Shown here one piece after another: positions 28,563 to 37,209 of a DNA stretch of 64,000 nucleotides. The notes beneath the pieces were generated by a model that did no database searches, was not told where the DNA came from, and worked only from the letters and a program-made list of their open reading frames with translations. How positions within the stretch are numbered: position 1 is the stretch's first letter; every line of letters starts with the position of its first letter. Origin of the DNA: Shewanella halotolerans (GTDB taxonomy: Bacteria > Pseudomonadota > Gammaproteobacteria > Enterobacterales > Shewanellaceae); NCBI RefSeq assembly GCF_019457535.1, contig NZ_CP080417.1, positions 4,278,001 to 4,342,000 on the forward strand. Direction: 5' to 3'. Position numbers and translations under genes: made by a program.

Positions 28563-29162
28563 CCCACTTACTTCTCCGCGACAGACACCGGGAAATGGCC
28601 TTTATCTCTCGTGAAAGGTCTTCCCCCGGCAAACATCTTGCCCCTCATTTTCAGCCTTCTCTATCCTTAATACCTGGCTTTCGCCCCTGACCTCTCCAGT
28701 CGCGCCGCCAGATACCTCTATCTAAGCTTGGCGATTAACCACCCACGGTTAGAGGCATGAGAAACTTACATTGCATTCGCTTACATCAGTCCATTTGCCC
28801 TCATTTTTTCCATAGGCATAAGGGCTCGACATCAGGCTTTACAGCTCGGGCTACTAACCGGCTTAACCAAACGAACCCAACAGGCTCGGCTGATAATACC
28901 TAACGGCAGAACCAGATGAGGGAACAAGATGACAAGACCGAATGACTTTGTATAGTGAATCAGCACTATGAGCTAGCGCTATGAACTAGCACAGTGGGTA
29001 GAATTGAGAAGAGGACACAGAGAACAAGGCTGTGTTCGAGTCATCCAAACGGACAAGGGTTAAAGGGAAAGGTGTTGCCAAGCTAAGCCGTGACGCGAAG
29101 GATATCGAATCTTAGTCACTTATGCGAGAAGCTCAGCATCGCAAGCGTTAGCTCACAAGGAA

Positions 29163-29215
29163 AGAGATAGAGATAGAGATAGAGATAGAGATAGAGATAG
29201 AGATAGAGATAGAGA
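29163..29215. repeat. Hexanucleotide microsatellite (AGAGAT)8
   Basis: Eight perfect copies of AGAGAT plus a partial ninth. Runs of this purity are expected to change length by slippage. No reading frame runs across it. Confidence 0.95.
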
Positions 29216-29340
29216 GAGCCACACCTTGGCGATGTGCGCCTCACTATTCAAGCTGAGGGTATAGGAAAGACGCATAGGAAGCATACAGAGTGGAAGGTAT
29301 ATGAATGGTCTAAACGAGCAGCTAAGTTCCTACGCCAGAC

Positions 29341-29371
29341 ACCTAGCACCTAGCACCTAGCACCTAGCACC
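29341..29371. repeat. Heptanucleotide repeat (ACCTAGC)4
   Basis: Four perfect ACCTAGC units and a partial fifth, in non-coding DNA downstream of the small secreted-protein gene. Confidence 0.9.
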
Positions 29372-29473
29372 GGAATGAAACCAGACATGAAATCCGGTGA
29401 GGAAGAGGCGAACGTATTGGGTAGCAAAAAAGTAAGAAAGCCCGCACAGAGACGGGCTTAAATTGGGAGGCGA

Positions 29474-29902
29474 TTATCGATAGGCGATGACACGGGCGAC
29501 ATAACTGAAGTCACCAGAATCACCGTGATAGTCGCGAAACAGATCTACCGAGAAGAATAGCGGCCTATCTTGCTCGATCCGCTCGGCAATCTTATGGCCC
29601 AGGCTGTCGATATCTTTCTCACCATACACATAAAACTTGCCCGTTTTCTCAAGCTTATGTGCTTCCGCCTGCTGACGGGTGACATAGATTTCGCTGAACT
29701 TCTCTGTGATGAAACCCTGATATTCGACCGATTCAAAGCTAGCCTCCTCGTCGATAGTAATAAAGAGTTCGGTCTCCTTCGTGAGTGTCACTAGCTGCGC
29801 CATCTCCTCGGCAAGCTGTTCGTTCTCGAGACCATCTATATCCTGAGCCAATGCACCTGTACTCAGAACAACCAAGGCCAGCGATAGGAGTGTTTTCTTC
29901 AT
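29474..29902 (-). CDS. Small periplasmic protein of unknown function
   Basis: From the ATG at 29902 (GAAGGT 5 bp upstream) the protein has 142 residues with a signal peptide ending GALA-Q. The mature part is acidic and mixed alpha/beta (LFITIDEEASFESVEYQGFI...). I do not recognise the family. It follows the patatin-like gene by 34 bp on the same strand, so it is probably the second gene of that unit. Confidence 0.6.
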   Translation of the reverse strand: MKKTLLSLALVVLSTGALAQDIDGLENEQLAEEMAQLVTLTKETELFITIDEEASFESVEYQGFITEKFSEIYVTRQQAEAHKLEKTGKFYVYGEKDIDSLGHKIAERIEQDRPLFFSVDLFRDYHGDSGDFSYVARVIAYR

Positions 29903-29936
29903 ATATTTACCTTCTTCATAGTTAATCAAATCTCGT

Positions 29937-31106
29937 CTAGGGGACTTCTGTCGACCAGAGTTCGTCGCTGTTCACCTTGTCGTAGCCATATTGGTACAAG
30001 GCCTTCATGTACTCTAAATCGAACATATCTTTAGTGGCTTTAGGGGCATCAAACTCATCGTCAACATAGGCGAAGCGGAGGTCTAAGCCGGTCATCTCGC
30101 TGAAATAAAGCATGCGGTAGAGATCGCCTTTAGCCTGCTGAATCGTCATGCTGGCAATGCTTCTGCGTAGCAATTGCACGCCTTTATCTTCGGTGGCCGA
30201 GTAAGGCACCTTCAGCATGCCATTGCGGATAACATGCACCTGAGGTGCGCTAGACAGACCGAGCGCCTGATTTACCTTGTGATAGTCAATATTGACCACC
30301 TCGAAAAACATCTGCACTGTGAGGCCACCGTCGACATGCAGCTCCTCGAGGCGCTGATTGTCATGATCCACAGCGATAAACTGAGGTGGAAAGACCCCGG
30401 GAATTGACGAACTGGCCGCTAGGATCTGATGGATCAGATGCACCTTGTTCGGTAGATGACTCTCGGCAATACGGCCAAGGTTCCAAACCACCAGCTCTTC
30501 CGAGTCGAAATGGGTGGTCCCGATAAACAGGCGACGACCAGCCTTATGTTGCAGGGCTATCTGCTCTATCATCTCCGGGGTATAGACCTGTTCGATAAAC
30601 TCAAACATCTGCTCACCATTGGTAAAGGCATCTTTGATGAGGGTATTCAGCAAGTTATGTTTGCCTAAGATCATCTTGTCGTTGATCCCCAGCATGACCT
30701 CTTTAAGACGCGGGATCTCGTCTCCACCGACAAACACGAAGGGCGCAATGAGTGACCCTGCGCTGATCCCCGTAATGATGGTGTACTCTTGCAGCTGCTG
30801 ACTGTCGTACAGACCGTTAATAATGCCGGCGCCAAATGCCCCATTGGCACCCCCACCAGACAGGGCCAGAATATTCAATCTGTCGCCCTTGACCTTAAGT
30901 GGGGTCGAACCGTCCTTAGCATCGTAGAGAAAATCTGAGGTCTCATCGGCCCAGACTCTAAAAGGTTCGTCCGTCTGCTGCTGAATGTCAGCCGCCAGGG
31001 TCACTGCTCTGTAGTTTTCTTTGGTAACACGGGTTTCCAGCGTATGCGTCGAACTGCACGCCGCGAGAAATATCGCCAAAAATACGGTAATGGGTAGACG
31101 GCCCAT
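29937..31106 (-). CDS. Patatin-like phospholipase, lipoprotein
   Basis: A 389-residue patatin-family lipid acyl hydrolase from the ATG at 31106, which has a strong AAGGAG 8 bp before it (a longer frame of 7 codons is less likely). Lipobox LAAC, Cys17. The catalytic features are intact: the oxyanion loop SGGGANGAFGAG (83-94), nucleophile elbow GISAG with Ser115, and the DGG motif with Asp259. It should cleave acyl chains from phospholipids or neutral lipids on the periplasmic face. A dyad copy lies about 165 bp upstream. Confidence 0.9.
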   Translation of the reverse strand: MGRLPITVFLAIFLAACSSTHTLETRVTKENYRAVTLAADIQQQTDEPFRVWADETSDFLYDAKDGSTPLKVKGDRLNILALSGGGANGAFGAGIINGLYDSQQLQEYTIITGISAGSLIAPFVFVGGDEIPRLKEVMLGINDKMILGKHNLLNTLIKDAFTNGEQMFEFIEQVYTPEMIEQIALQHKAGRRLFIGTTHFDSEELVVWNLGRIAESHLPNKVHLIHQILAASSSIPGVFPPQFIAVDHDNQRLEELHVDGGLTVQMFFEVVNIDYHKVNQALGLSSAPQVHVIRNGMLKVPYSATEDKGVQLLRRSIASMTIQQAKGDLYRMLYFSEMTGLDLRFAYVDDEFDAPKATKDMFDLEYMKALYQYGYDKVNSDELWSTEVP

Positions 31107-31269
31107 GACGCTCTCCTTTCCACACACTATGTGGTTTATTCAGTAACGACGAACAGGCAGTTCCTATTCGCCAGGTAAGTTGATTGCCCCATCGCAATGC
31201 TTTTGCAGACAAGGGCATTGTCGATTGGTCATAGTTTAATCAGTAAATGGGGAAGCTATTAATCGCATT

Positions 31270-31288
31270 TGAAGGACTTCGCCCTACA
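31270..31288 (-). promoter_or_regulatory. LysR-type dyad, site 5 (patatin)
   Basis: On the minus strand TGTAGGGCGAAGTCCTTCA followed by AATGCGATTAAT. The right half and the GATTA flank match the other four; the left half is degenerate. Confidence 0.5.
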
Positions 31289-31373
31289 AAGCGAGATGGG
31301 AGGCGAAGCGAGGCGGAATCTTTGCCGCCTGGCTCTAGCTGTTTCAGGGGAAATAATATTGAGGAAAAGGCTT

Positions 31374-31415
31374 GGCTTTTGGCTTTTGGCTTTTGGCTGT
31401 TGGCTGTTGGCTTTT
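31374..31415. repeat. Heptanucleotide array (GGCTKTT)6
   Basis: Six 7-bp units, GGCTTTT or GGCTGTT, in tandem in non-coding DNA upstream of the patatin gene. Confidence 0.9.
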
Positions 31416-32149
31416 AATCGAGTTTATAAGCCGCGCTTGAAGTCTAACCTCCACATCTCACCCATAGGATTTGGGAAATACCGACGTGATATCGGGGACA
31501 TCACCGACCATGTGATCACGACATTGGTACTTCCATGTACATTCCCCCGCCGCACAGGCGCTAGGCTAACCAAGCGGCCATGGAAGTAAACAACCCCACT
31601 AAACACCAGTTCAGGTCGACGCTAAGAATCGAAACGCCTATGGTTCCCGGCTGCACCTGCCGCAGGTAATAGATTAACCACCAAGCCATGGTGTCAAATA
31701 ACTCAGCTAAACAACCGTATGAGCCAGAAGCTTAATTGCTTAAATTCATCACCTCGAATGACAACAAATAATGCTTAGTCGAAGAGACGTTTAGATGAGG
31801 GTGTAAGCACGCTTTTGGCTCTCGGCGGCATGGCCAAATATGTTCCCTACATTTATTGGCATTCCCTACATCCATGTAGGTCAGTACCGCCGTGAAGCCC
31901 ACATGGATGTGCTCAAAAAACATCCCTGTTTAACAGCCAGTTCGGCATCCATGCCTCTCGTTCGTGAGCCAGAAGCTGCGCTTCACTCACCGTGCCAAAA
32001 GAGTGCTTGCACATCCCTCGCCGGGCAGGCGATAGGTTAACCATGCGGCCATGGTGTCAAATAACTCAGCTAAACACCCATATCATCTAAGGCTCTAAGG
32101 AATCCAACTTGGCGCCACGGCTGAACATCTGGCCAGCTAACGCCAGATA

Positions 32150-32188
32150 CAAAAAACCCCGGCCATCTGCATGGTCGGGGTTTTGGGC
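32150..32188 (-). terminator. Terminator of typA
   Basis: Stem AAAACCCCGNCCA / TGGNCGGGGTTTT, T-rich on both sides, about 35 bp after the typA stop, so it may work in both directions. Confidence 0.85.
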
Positions 32189-32220
32189 TAATCGACTGCA
32201 CCTAAAAGGTGCGGGTCAAA

Positions 32221-34041
32221 TTAAGCGTCTTTCGAGGCGCGGCTAGCACGCTTACGATCGTTTTCGGTCAGGTGACGCTTACGCACGCGGATGCTTAGCG
32301 GAGTCACTTCTACCAATTCGTCGTCATCAATGAACTCGAGCGCCTGCTCTAGGGTCATCTGGATGTGCGGTGTCAGTACCTGAGCTTCGTCGGTACCAGA
32401 GGCACGCATGTTGGTCAGCTGCTTACCTTTCAGACAGTTAACTGTCAGGTCGTTAGCGCGAGAGTGGATACCCACTACCTGGCCTTCGTAAACTTCTGCC
32501 GCGTGACCGATCATCAGACGACCACGATCTTGCAGACCGAACAGGGCGAAGGTCAGTGCTTTACCGGTAGCGTTAGAGATCAACACACCGTTCTGACGTT
32601 GGCCGATATCGCCACCCTTCACTGGACCATAATGGTCGAATGAGTGGTAGATAAGACCTGTACCAGAAGTGGCTGTCATAAACTCGGTTTGGAAACCAAT
32701 CAGGCCACGGCTAGGAATGATGAAGTCGATACGCACACGGCCTTTACCGTCTGGCTGCATGTCGCGCATGTCGGCCTTACGGGTACCTAGCTTCTCGATC
32801 ACCGCCCCTTGGTGCTCTTCTTCAACGTCAACGGTTAGGGTCTCGTATGGCTCGCACTTCTCGCCGTCGATCTCTTTAACGATAACTTCTGGACGTGATA
32901 CGGCCAGCTCGTAGCCTTCACGACGCATGTTTTCGATAAGGATAGACAGGTGAAGCTCACCACGGCCCGATACGCGGAAACGGTCTGGGCTCTCTGTCTC
33001 TTCGACGCGCAGTGCCACGTTGTGTACCAGTTCCTGTTGCAGACGCTCAAGGATGTTACGTGAAGTCACGTACTTACCTTCTTTACCAGCGAATGGCGAG
33101 GTGTTTACCTGGAAGGTCATGGTCAGTGTTGGCTCGTCAACAGACAGAGGAGGCAAGGCTTCGGCGCTGCCCACTGCACATACAGTGTCAGAGATCTTCA
33201 GCTCGCCAAGACCTGTGATCGCTACGATGTCGCCGGCATTAGCTTCAGTCACTTCATGACGGTCCAGACCCATGTAGCCAAGTACCTGGCCGATCTTACC
33301 GTTACGCGTGGTGCCATCGGCGCCCACTACGGTAACCTGCTGGTTCACCTTAACGCTACCGCGCTTGATACGGCCAACGCCGATAACGCCCACGTATGAG
33401 TTGTAGTCCAGCTGAGAGATCTGCATCTGGAAGGCACCTTCGGCATCGGCGTCAGGTGAAGACACTTTCTCGACGATGGTCTCGAACAGTGGCGTCATGT
33501 CAGTACCAGTCTCTTCAGGATCCAGAGTCGCGAAACCGTTCAGTGCAGAGGCATAAACGATTGGGAAGTCTAGTTGCTCGTCGGTAGCACCCAGGTTGTC
33601 GAACAGATCGAATACTTGATCGATAACCCAATCAGGGCGCGCACCCGGACGGTCGATCTTGTTGATCACTACGATAGGCTTAAGACCTTGAGCGAAGGCT
33701 TTCTTAGTCACGAAACGTGTCTGTGGCATTGGACCATCGACCGCATCAACTAGCAGTAGCACACAGTCAACCATAGAAAGTACACGTTCAACCTCGCCAC
33801 CGAAGTCGGCGTGGCCAGGGGTATCAACGATGTTGATACGGTAATCGTTCCACTTGATGGCAGTATTCTTCGCCAGAATCGTGATTCCACGTTCCTTTTC
33901 AAGATCGTTGGAATCCATCACCCGCTCAGCGGCCTCTCCTCGAGTCTCAAGGGTTCCAGACTGTGCCAGCAACTTATCAACCAGGGTCGTTTTACCATGG
34001 TCAACGTGTGCAATAATGGCGATGTTACGTAAATTCTCTAA
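32221..34041 (-). CDS. typA: TypA/BipA ribosome-associated GTPase
   Basis: A translational GTPase of about 606 residues needed for ribosome assembly and growth under cold or stress. G-domain motifs are intact: [10 protein letters not shown] (G1), DTPGHADFG (G3), [10 protein letters not shown] (G4), followed by EF-G-like domains and the BipA-specific C-terminus ([34 protein letters not shown] region). I start it at the GTG at 34041, which gives the family N-terminus [17 protein letters not shown] and has AGAGG upstream; the frame runs 7 codons further. It is divergent from glnA. Confidence 0.95.
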   Translation of the reverse strand, partial: LENLRNIAIIAHVDHGKTTLVDKLLAQSGTLETRGEAAERVMDSNDLEKERGITILAKNTAIKWNDYRINIVDTPGHADFGGEVERVLSMVDCVLLLVDAVDGPMPQTRFVTKKAFAQGLKPIVVINKIDRPGARPDWVIDQVFDLFDNLGATDEQLDFPIVYASALNGFATLDPEETGTDMTPLFETIVEKVSSPDADAEGAFQMQISQLDYNSYVGVIGVGRIKRGSVKVNQQVTVVGADGTTRNGKIGQVLGYMGLDRHEVTEANAGDIVAITGLGELKISDTVCAVGSAEALPPLSVDEPTLTMTFQVNTSPFAGKEGKYVTSRNILERLQQELVHNVALRVEETESPDRFRVSGRGELHLSILIENMRREGYELAVSRPEVIVKEIDGEKCEPYETLTVDVEEEHQGAVIEKLGTRKADMRDMQPDGKGRVRIDFIIPSRGLIGFQTEFMTATSGTGLIYHSFDHYGPVKGGDIGQRQNGVLISNATGKALTFALFGLQDRGRLMIGHAAEVYEGQVVGIHSRANDLTVNCLKGKQLTNMRASGTDEAQVLTPHIQMTLEQALEFIDDDELVEVTPLSIRVRKRHLTENDRKRASRASKDA

Positions 34042-34195
34042 CACGGATAAACCTCTTACCATCGAAAAAATAGGGTATTGATAACAGCCCTAATAATAGC
34101 TGTTGCAATAAAAAACGTGCCATTCTACTCTAGCGAGGGGCTCTCGCACAGGATTATTTTTTAGTCAGCTATGAATAGTCATGTTTATATTGGTG

Positions 34196-34212
34196 CGCAC
34201 CATATTGGTGAA
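34196..34212 (+). promoter_or_regulatory. NtrC-type site, distal, glnA
   Basis: CGCACCATATTGGTGAA fits TGCACC-N5-GGTGCA with three end mismatches. It lies inside a TGGTGCGCACCA palindrome and about 120 bp before the sigma-54 promoter. Confidence 0.65.
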
Positions 34213-34234
34213 TGCACCATCAAGAGGCATCAGC

Positions 34235-34251
34235 TGCACCTTTATGGTGCA
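34235..34251 (+). promoter_or_regulatory. NtrC site, proximal, glnA
   Basis: TGCACCTTTATGGTGCA, a perfect NtrC consensus dyad about 65-80 bp upstream of the sigma-54 promoter, the normal enhancer distance. Confidence 0.85.
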
Positions 34252-34313
34252 ATAACGAGATTCCCGCCACCTACCTTCTTTATTGTTCCCATAAAAATCA
34301 ATACGTTAAACTT

Positions 34314-34331
34314 TTGGCACGAGTCTAGCTT
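34314..34331 (+). promoter_or_regulatory. Sigma-54 promoter of glnA
   Basis: TTGGCACGAGTCTAGCTT has the -24 GG and -12 GC exactly 10 bp apart and the TTGGCACG block of sigma-54 promoters, 80 bp before the glnA start. Confidence 0.85.
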
Positions 34332-34412
34332 TACTCATGCCAGAACCGCGTTGGTCGCAACGCTGAATGATATAAGAAGGGCATCCCCTCTACTCTACTC
34401 GGAGACTTTAGA

Positions 34413-35822
34413 ATGTCAGTTGAATCAGTTTTACAACAACTAGAAGAACTTGAAGTTAAGTTTGTTGATTTGCGTTTTACCGATACTAAAGGTAAAGAGC
34501 AGCACGTATCTATTCCTGCTCACCAGGTTGATGCCGATTTCTTTGAAGACGGTAAAATGTTCGACGGTTCATCTATTGCTGGTTGGAAAGGCATTAACGA
34601 GTCAGACATGGTACTGATGCCAGACCCAACGACCTTCGTTCTTGACCCGTTCACCGAAGAAACCACTGCCCTGATCCGCTGTGACATTCTCGAGCCAGGC
34701 ACTATGACTGGTTACGACCGCGACCCACGCTCTATCGCTAAGAAAGCCGAAGAGTACATGGTTTCTACCGGCATTGCCGATACCGTACTCATTGGTCCTG
34801 AGCCAGAGTTCTTCCTATTTGACGACGTTAAGTTCGGCACCGACATGTCAGGCTGTTTCGTTAAGCTAGACGCTAAAGAAGCGGCTTGGAACTCAGGCAC
34901 TCATTACGAAGACGGCAACACAGGTCACCGTCCATTCGTGAAAGGCGGTTACTTCCCAGTAGCACCGGTTGACTCTTCTCAAGATCTTCGTAGCGCCATG
35001 TGTCTTGTTCTGGAAGAGATGGGTCAAGTAGTTGAAGCTCACCACCACGAAGTGGCGACTGCCGGTCAGAACGAGATCGCGACTCGCTTCAACAAGCTGA
35101 CTGAAAAGGCTGACGAAATCCAGATCCTTAAGTACGTGGTTCACAACATGGCCCACGCTTACGGCAAGACGGCGACCTTCATGCCTAAGCCAATCGTTGG
35201 CGACAACGGTAGCGGCATGCACGTTCACCAATCACTGGCTAAAGACGGTGTAAACCTCTTCTCTGGTGACAAGTATGCGGGTCTGAGTGAGACTGCTCTG
35301 TACTACATCGGCGGTATCATCAAGCACGCTCGCGCGCTGAACGCCTTCACTAACCCAAGCACCAACTCGTACAAGCGTCTTGTGCCTCACTTCGAAGCAC
35401 CAGTCATGCTGGCCTACTCGGCACGTAACCGCTCTGCGTCTATCCGTATCCCAGTAGTGCCAAGCCCTAAGGCACGTCGTATCGAGACTCGCTTCCCAGA
35501 TCCAACGGCTAACCCATACCTGGCGTTCGCTGCACTGCTGATGGCTGGTCTTGACGGTATCCAGAACAAGATCCACCCAGGCGAAGCCATGGACAAAGAT
35601 CTATACGATCTGCCAGCGGAAGAAGCGGCTGAGATCCCACAGGTTGCAACCTCTCTTGAGAACGCACTTGAGAACCTGGATGCAGACCGTGAGTTCCTTA
35701 CCAAAGGCGGCGTATTCTCTGATGACTTCATCGATTCTTACATCGCGCTGAAGACAGCAGAAGCTGAGAAAGTGGCTCGCACCACTCACCCAGCCGAGTT
35801 CGAACTGTACTACAGCCTATAA
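34413..35822 (+). CDS. glnA: Glutamine synthetase type I
   Basis: GS joins ammonia to glutamate at the expense of ATP, the entry point of nitrogen. At 469 residues it has the standard GS-I length. Visible landmarks are the N-terminal beta-grasp ([18 protein letters not shown]), the metal-site region [10 protein letters not shown], the [10 protein letters not shown] loop, and the adenylylation site KDLYDLP with Tyr398. Upstream are two NtrC sites and a sigma-54 promoter, so it is induced under nitrogen limitation. The last 80 bp and the terminator are duplicated downstream (35951-36105). Confidence 0.98.
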   Translation: MSVESVLQQLEELEVKFVDLRFTDTKGKEQHVSIPAHQVDADFFEDGKMFDGSSIAGWKGINESDMVLMPDPTTFVLDPFTEETTALIRCDILEPGTMTGYDRDPRSIAKKAEEYMVSTGIADTVLIGPEPEFFLFDDVKFGTDMSGCFVKLDAKEAAWNSGTHYEDGNTGHRPFVKGGYFPVAPVDSSQDLRSAMCLVLEEMGQVVEAHHHEVATAGQNEIATRFNKLTEKADEIQILKYVVHNMAHAYGKTATFMPKPIVGDNGSGMHVHQSLAKDGVNLFSGDKYAGLSETALYYIGGIIKHARALNAFTNPSTNSYKRLVPHFEAPVMLAYSARNRSASIRIPVVPSPKARRIETRFPDPTANPYLAFAALLMAGLDGIQNKIHPGEAMDKDLYDLPAEEAAEIPQVATSLENALENLDADREFLTKGGVFSDDFIDSYIALKTAEAEKVARTTHPAEFELYYSL

Positions 35823-35852
35823 TCCTCGCCTCTAAGCTAGGATTAGTGCTCG

Positions 35853-35883
35853 AAAAGGCCGCCCCATGAGGCGGCTTTTTTTA
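35853..35883 (+). terminator. Terminator of glnA
   Basis: AAGGCCGCC / GGCGGCTTT-type hairpin with a run of Ts, 30 bp after the glnA stop. Confidence 0.9.
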
Positions 35884-35950
35884 TGGCTTTTATTCGATGC
35901 CGGGACTCTCTTTTCAACTCCCAGTAAAGACTCCACCGATGCGAAACGTG

Positions 35951-36105
35951 CATCGCGCTGAAGACAACAGAAGCTTCGAGTCTGGCTCGCACCACCCAGC
36001 CGAGTTCGAACTGTGCTAAAACCTGTAAGCCTATAATCCTTGCCGCTAAGCTAAGATTAGCGCTCGAAAAGGCCGCCACTTAAGGCGGCTTTTTTATGCC
36101 TTTTT
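35951..36105 (+). repeat. Diverged tandem copy of the glnA 3' end plus terminator
   Basis: This segment repeats 35741-35891: the glnA 3' coding end (CATCGCGCTGAAGACA...), the stop region, CTAAGCTA-GATTAG and the GGCCGCC hairpin. It has small indels and substitutions and no open frame. The second hairpin at 36068-36097 is a second intact terminator. Confidence 0.9.
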
Positions 36106-36216
36106 ACCACCAGATAAACTTGGCTTAAGCGCCTGACGTCGGGCATAAAATTGATTTAACTTTATGGCCAAACTGCTATCATGATCACGCCGAATCACTT
36201 ACTTTAGAATCCCATT

Positions 36217-37041
36217 ATGTCTAGCCGCGATCCCTTCCAGTCTTTCACCTGGCACAGCGATATTTTTAGCTGTCAGAGCAATGATATCAGCAGCTTCTAT
36301 GCCCGCTTAGAAAAGCAGGCAAGTCGCCTCGGGCTACAGGCGCGCAAGCTGGGTGATGCCGGTCCGCATCCGCTGGAACTCTATCAGTCGCCGGCGCAGA
36401 AGGCGGATCAGCCCTCGATATTGATCAGCGCCGGCTTTCATGGCGAAGAGGCCGCCGGCCCCTGGGGGCTGCTCTACTTCCTCAACGAACTGGAACCCGA
36501 TCTCTTCGGCCAGCTCAACCTTAGCCTGCTGCCGCTGGTGAACCCCACAGGTTTCAAGCGTGGCCATAGATTCAACAAGTTGGGACAAAACCCGAATCGT
36601 GGCTTCGTGTTAGAGAACGGCCGTGGCCGCAGCAATCAGGACACCTCGAGCGAGGGTGAGATCCTGCTGGCTCACTCTCAGCTGCTGGCCGCCGCCAGTA
36701 AAGATGGCATCCTCACCTGCCATGAAGATGTATTGCTTACAGACACCTACATCTACTCCTTCGAGGCCAACCAGCACCCAGGCCAATTCAGTCGCGAGCT
36801 GCGCGACGCCCTGGGGCACTATTTCCCCATCGCCCAGGACGGACTGATCGACGACTGCCCAGTGAATGATGGCATCATCTTCAACCATTTCGACCTCTCC
36901 TTCGAGGCCTTTCTGGTGCGACTGGGCGCCAGCGTCGGCGTCTGTAGCGAGACTCCGGGCCAGCAAAGCTTCGATCAACGCATCCTGGCTAACGCCGCCA
37001 TCATCAAACGTTTCGTCGAGCTGACCCTAGCAAAGCGTTAA
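36217..37041 (+). CDS. M14-family zinc carboxypeptidase-like protein
   Basis: A 274-residue metallopeptidase/deacylase of the M14/succinylglutamate-desuccinylase superfamily. Zinc ligands are visible as H75 and E78 (SAGFHGEEAAGPWG) and H169 (ILTCHED), with the substrate-binding NPNRGF and a late Glu (VCSETPGQQ) expected to be catalytic. It is soluble with no signal peptide, so it probably trims cytosolic peptides or amidated amino acids. The specific substrate is unknown. Its last bases are part of a 33-bp direct repeat. Confidence 0.8.
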   Translation: MSSRDPFQSFTWHSDIFSCQSNDISSFYARLEKQASRLGLQARKLGDAGPHPLELYQSPAQKADQPSILISAGFHGEEAAGPWGLLYFLNELEPDLFGQLNLSLLPLVNPTGFKRGHRFNKLGQNPNRGFVLENGRGRSNQDTSSEGEILLAHSQLLAAASKDGILTCHEDVLLTDTYIYSFEANQHPGQFSRELRDALGHYFPIAQDGLIDDCPVNDGIIFNHFDLSFEAFLVRLGASVGVCSETPGQQSFDQRILANAAIIKRFVELTLAKR

Positions 37042-37101
37042 AAGAATGAGCGAAGCGATAAGGGCATAAGCAAAGCGTTAAAGGAATGAACGAAGCGCTA
37101 A
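37029..37101. repeat. 33-bp direct repeat over the M14 gene end
   Basis: 37029-37061 and 37069-37101 match at 30 of 33 positions; the first copy contains the M14 stop codon. It looks like a short tail duplication. Confidence 0.85.
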
Positions 37102-37130
37102 AACATTAGTGAAACGCTTGCTCCAATAGA

Positions 37131-37156
37131 AAGCCAGGCACTCGGCCTGGCTTTTT
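37131..37156 (+). terminator. Rho-independent terminator
   Basis: Perfect stem AAGCCAGGC / GCCTGGCTT with a 5-base loop and Ts, between the M14 gene and the convergent aminotransferase-fold gene. Confidence 0.9.
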
Positions 37157-37209
37157 GCTATCTGTTTTACGGTCATTCACTCACTACTGCGGGAGTAACG
37201 GCAATTAGG

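Larger units (their letters stand above)
28563..29473. other. 911-bp intergenic region with short tandem repeats
   Basis: No gene is supported. The region carries two microsatellites (29163-29215 and 29341-29371), listed separately, and otherwise looks like degenerate spacer with mixed composition. Confidence 0.55.
31128..32220. repeat. Intergenic repeat block, second copy of the 103-bp modules
   Basis: About 1.1 kb without a credible gene. It holds dyad site 5 (31270), a 7-bp array (31374-31415) and repeat modules marked by CTAGGCTAACCA (31561), ATAGATTAACCA (31669) and ATAGGTTAACCA (32032), the first two 108 bp apart. The stretch 31598-31648 is identical over 51 bp to 13185-13235. Confidence 0.75.

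Noticed and set aside
31269..31589. 106-codon frame in the repeat block
   Set aside because: It runs through the GGCTTTT array and a repeat module; the protein is repeat-derived and has no homology I recognise.
34171..34443. 90-codon frame before glnA
   Set aside because: It covers the NtrC sites and the sigma-54 promoter and overlaps the glnA start, so it is regulatory DNA.
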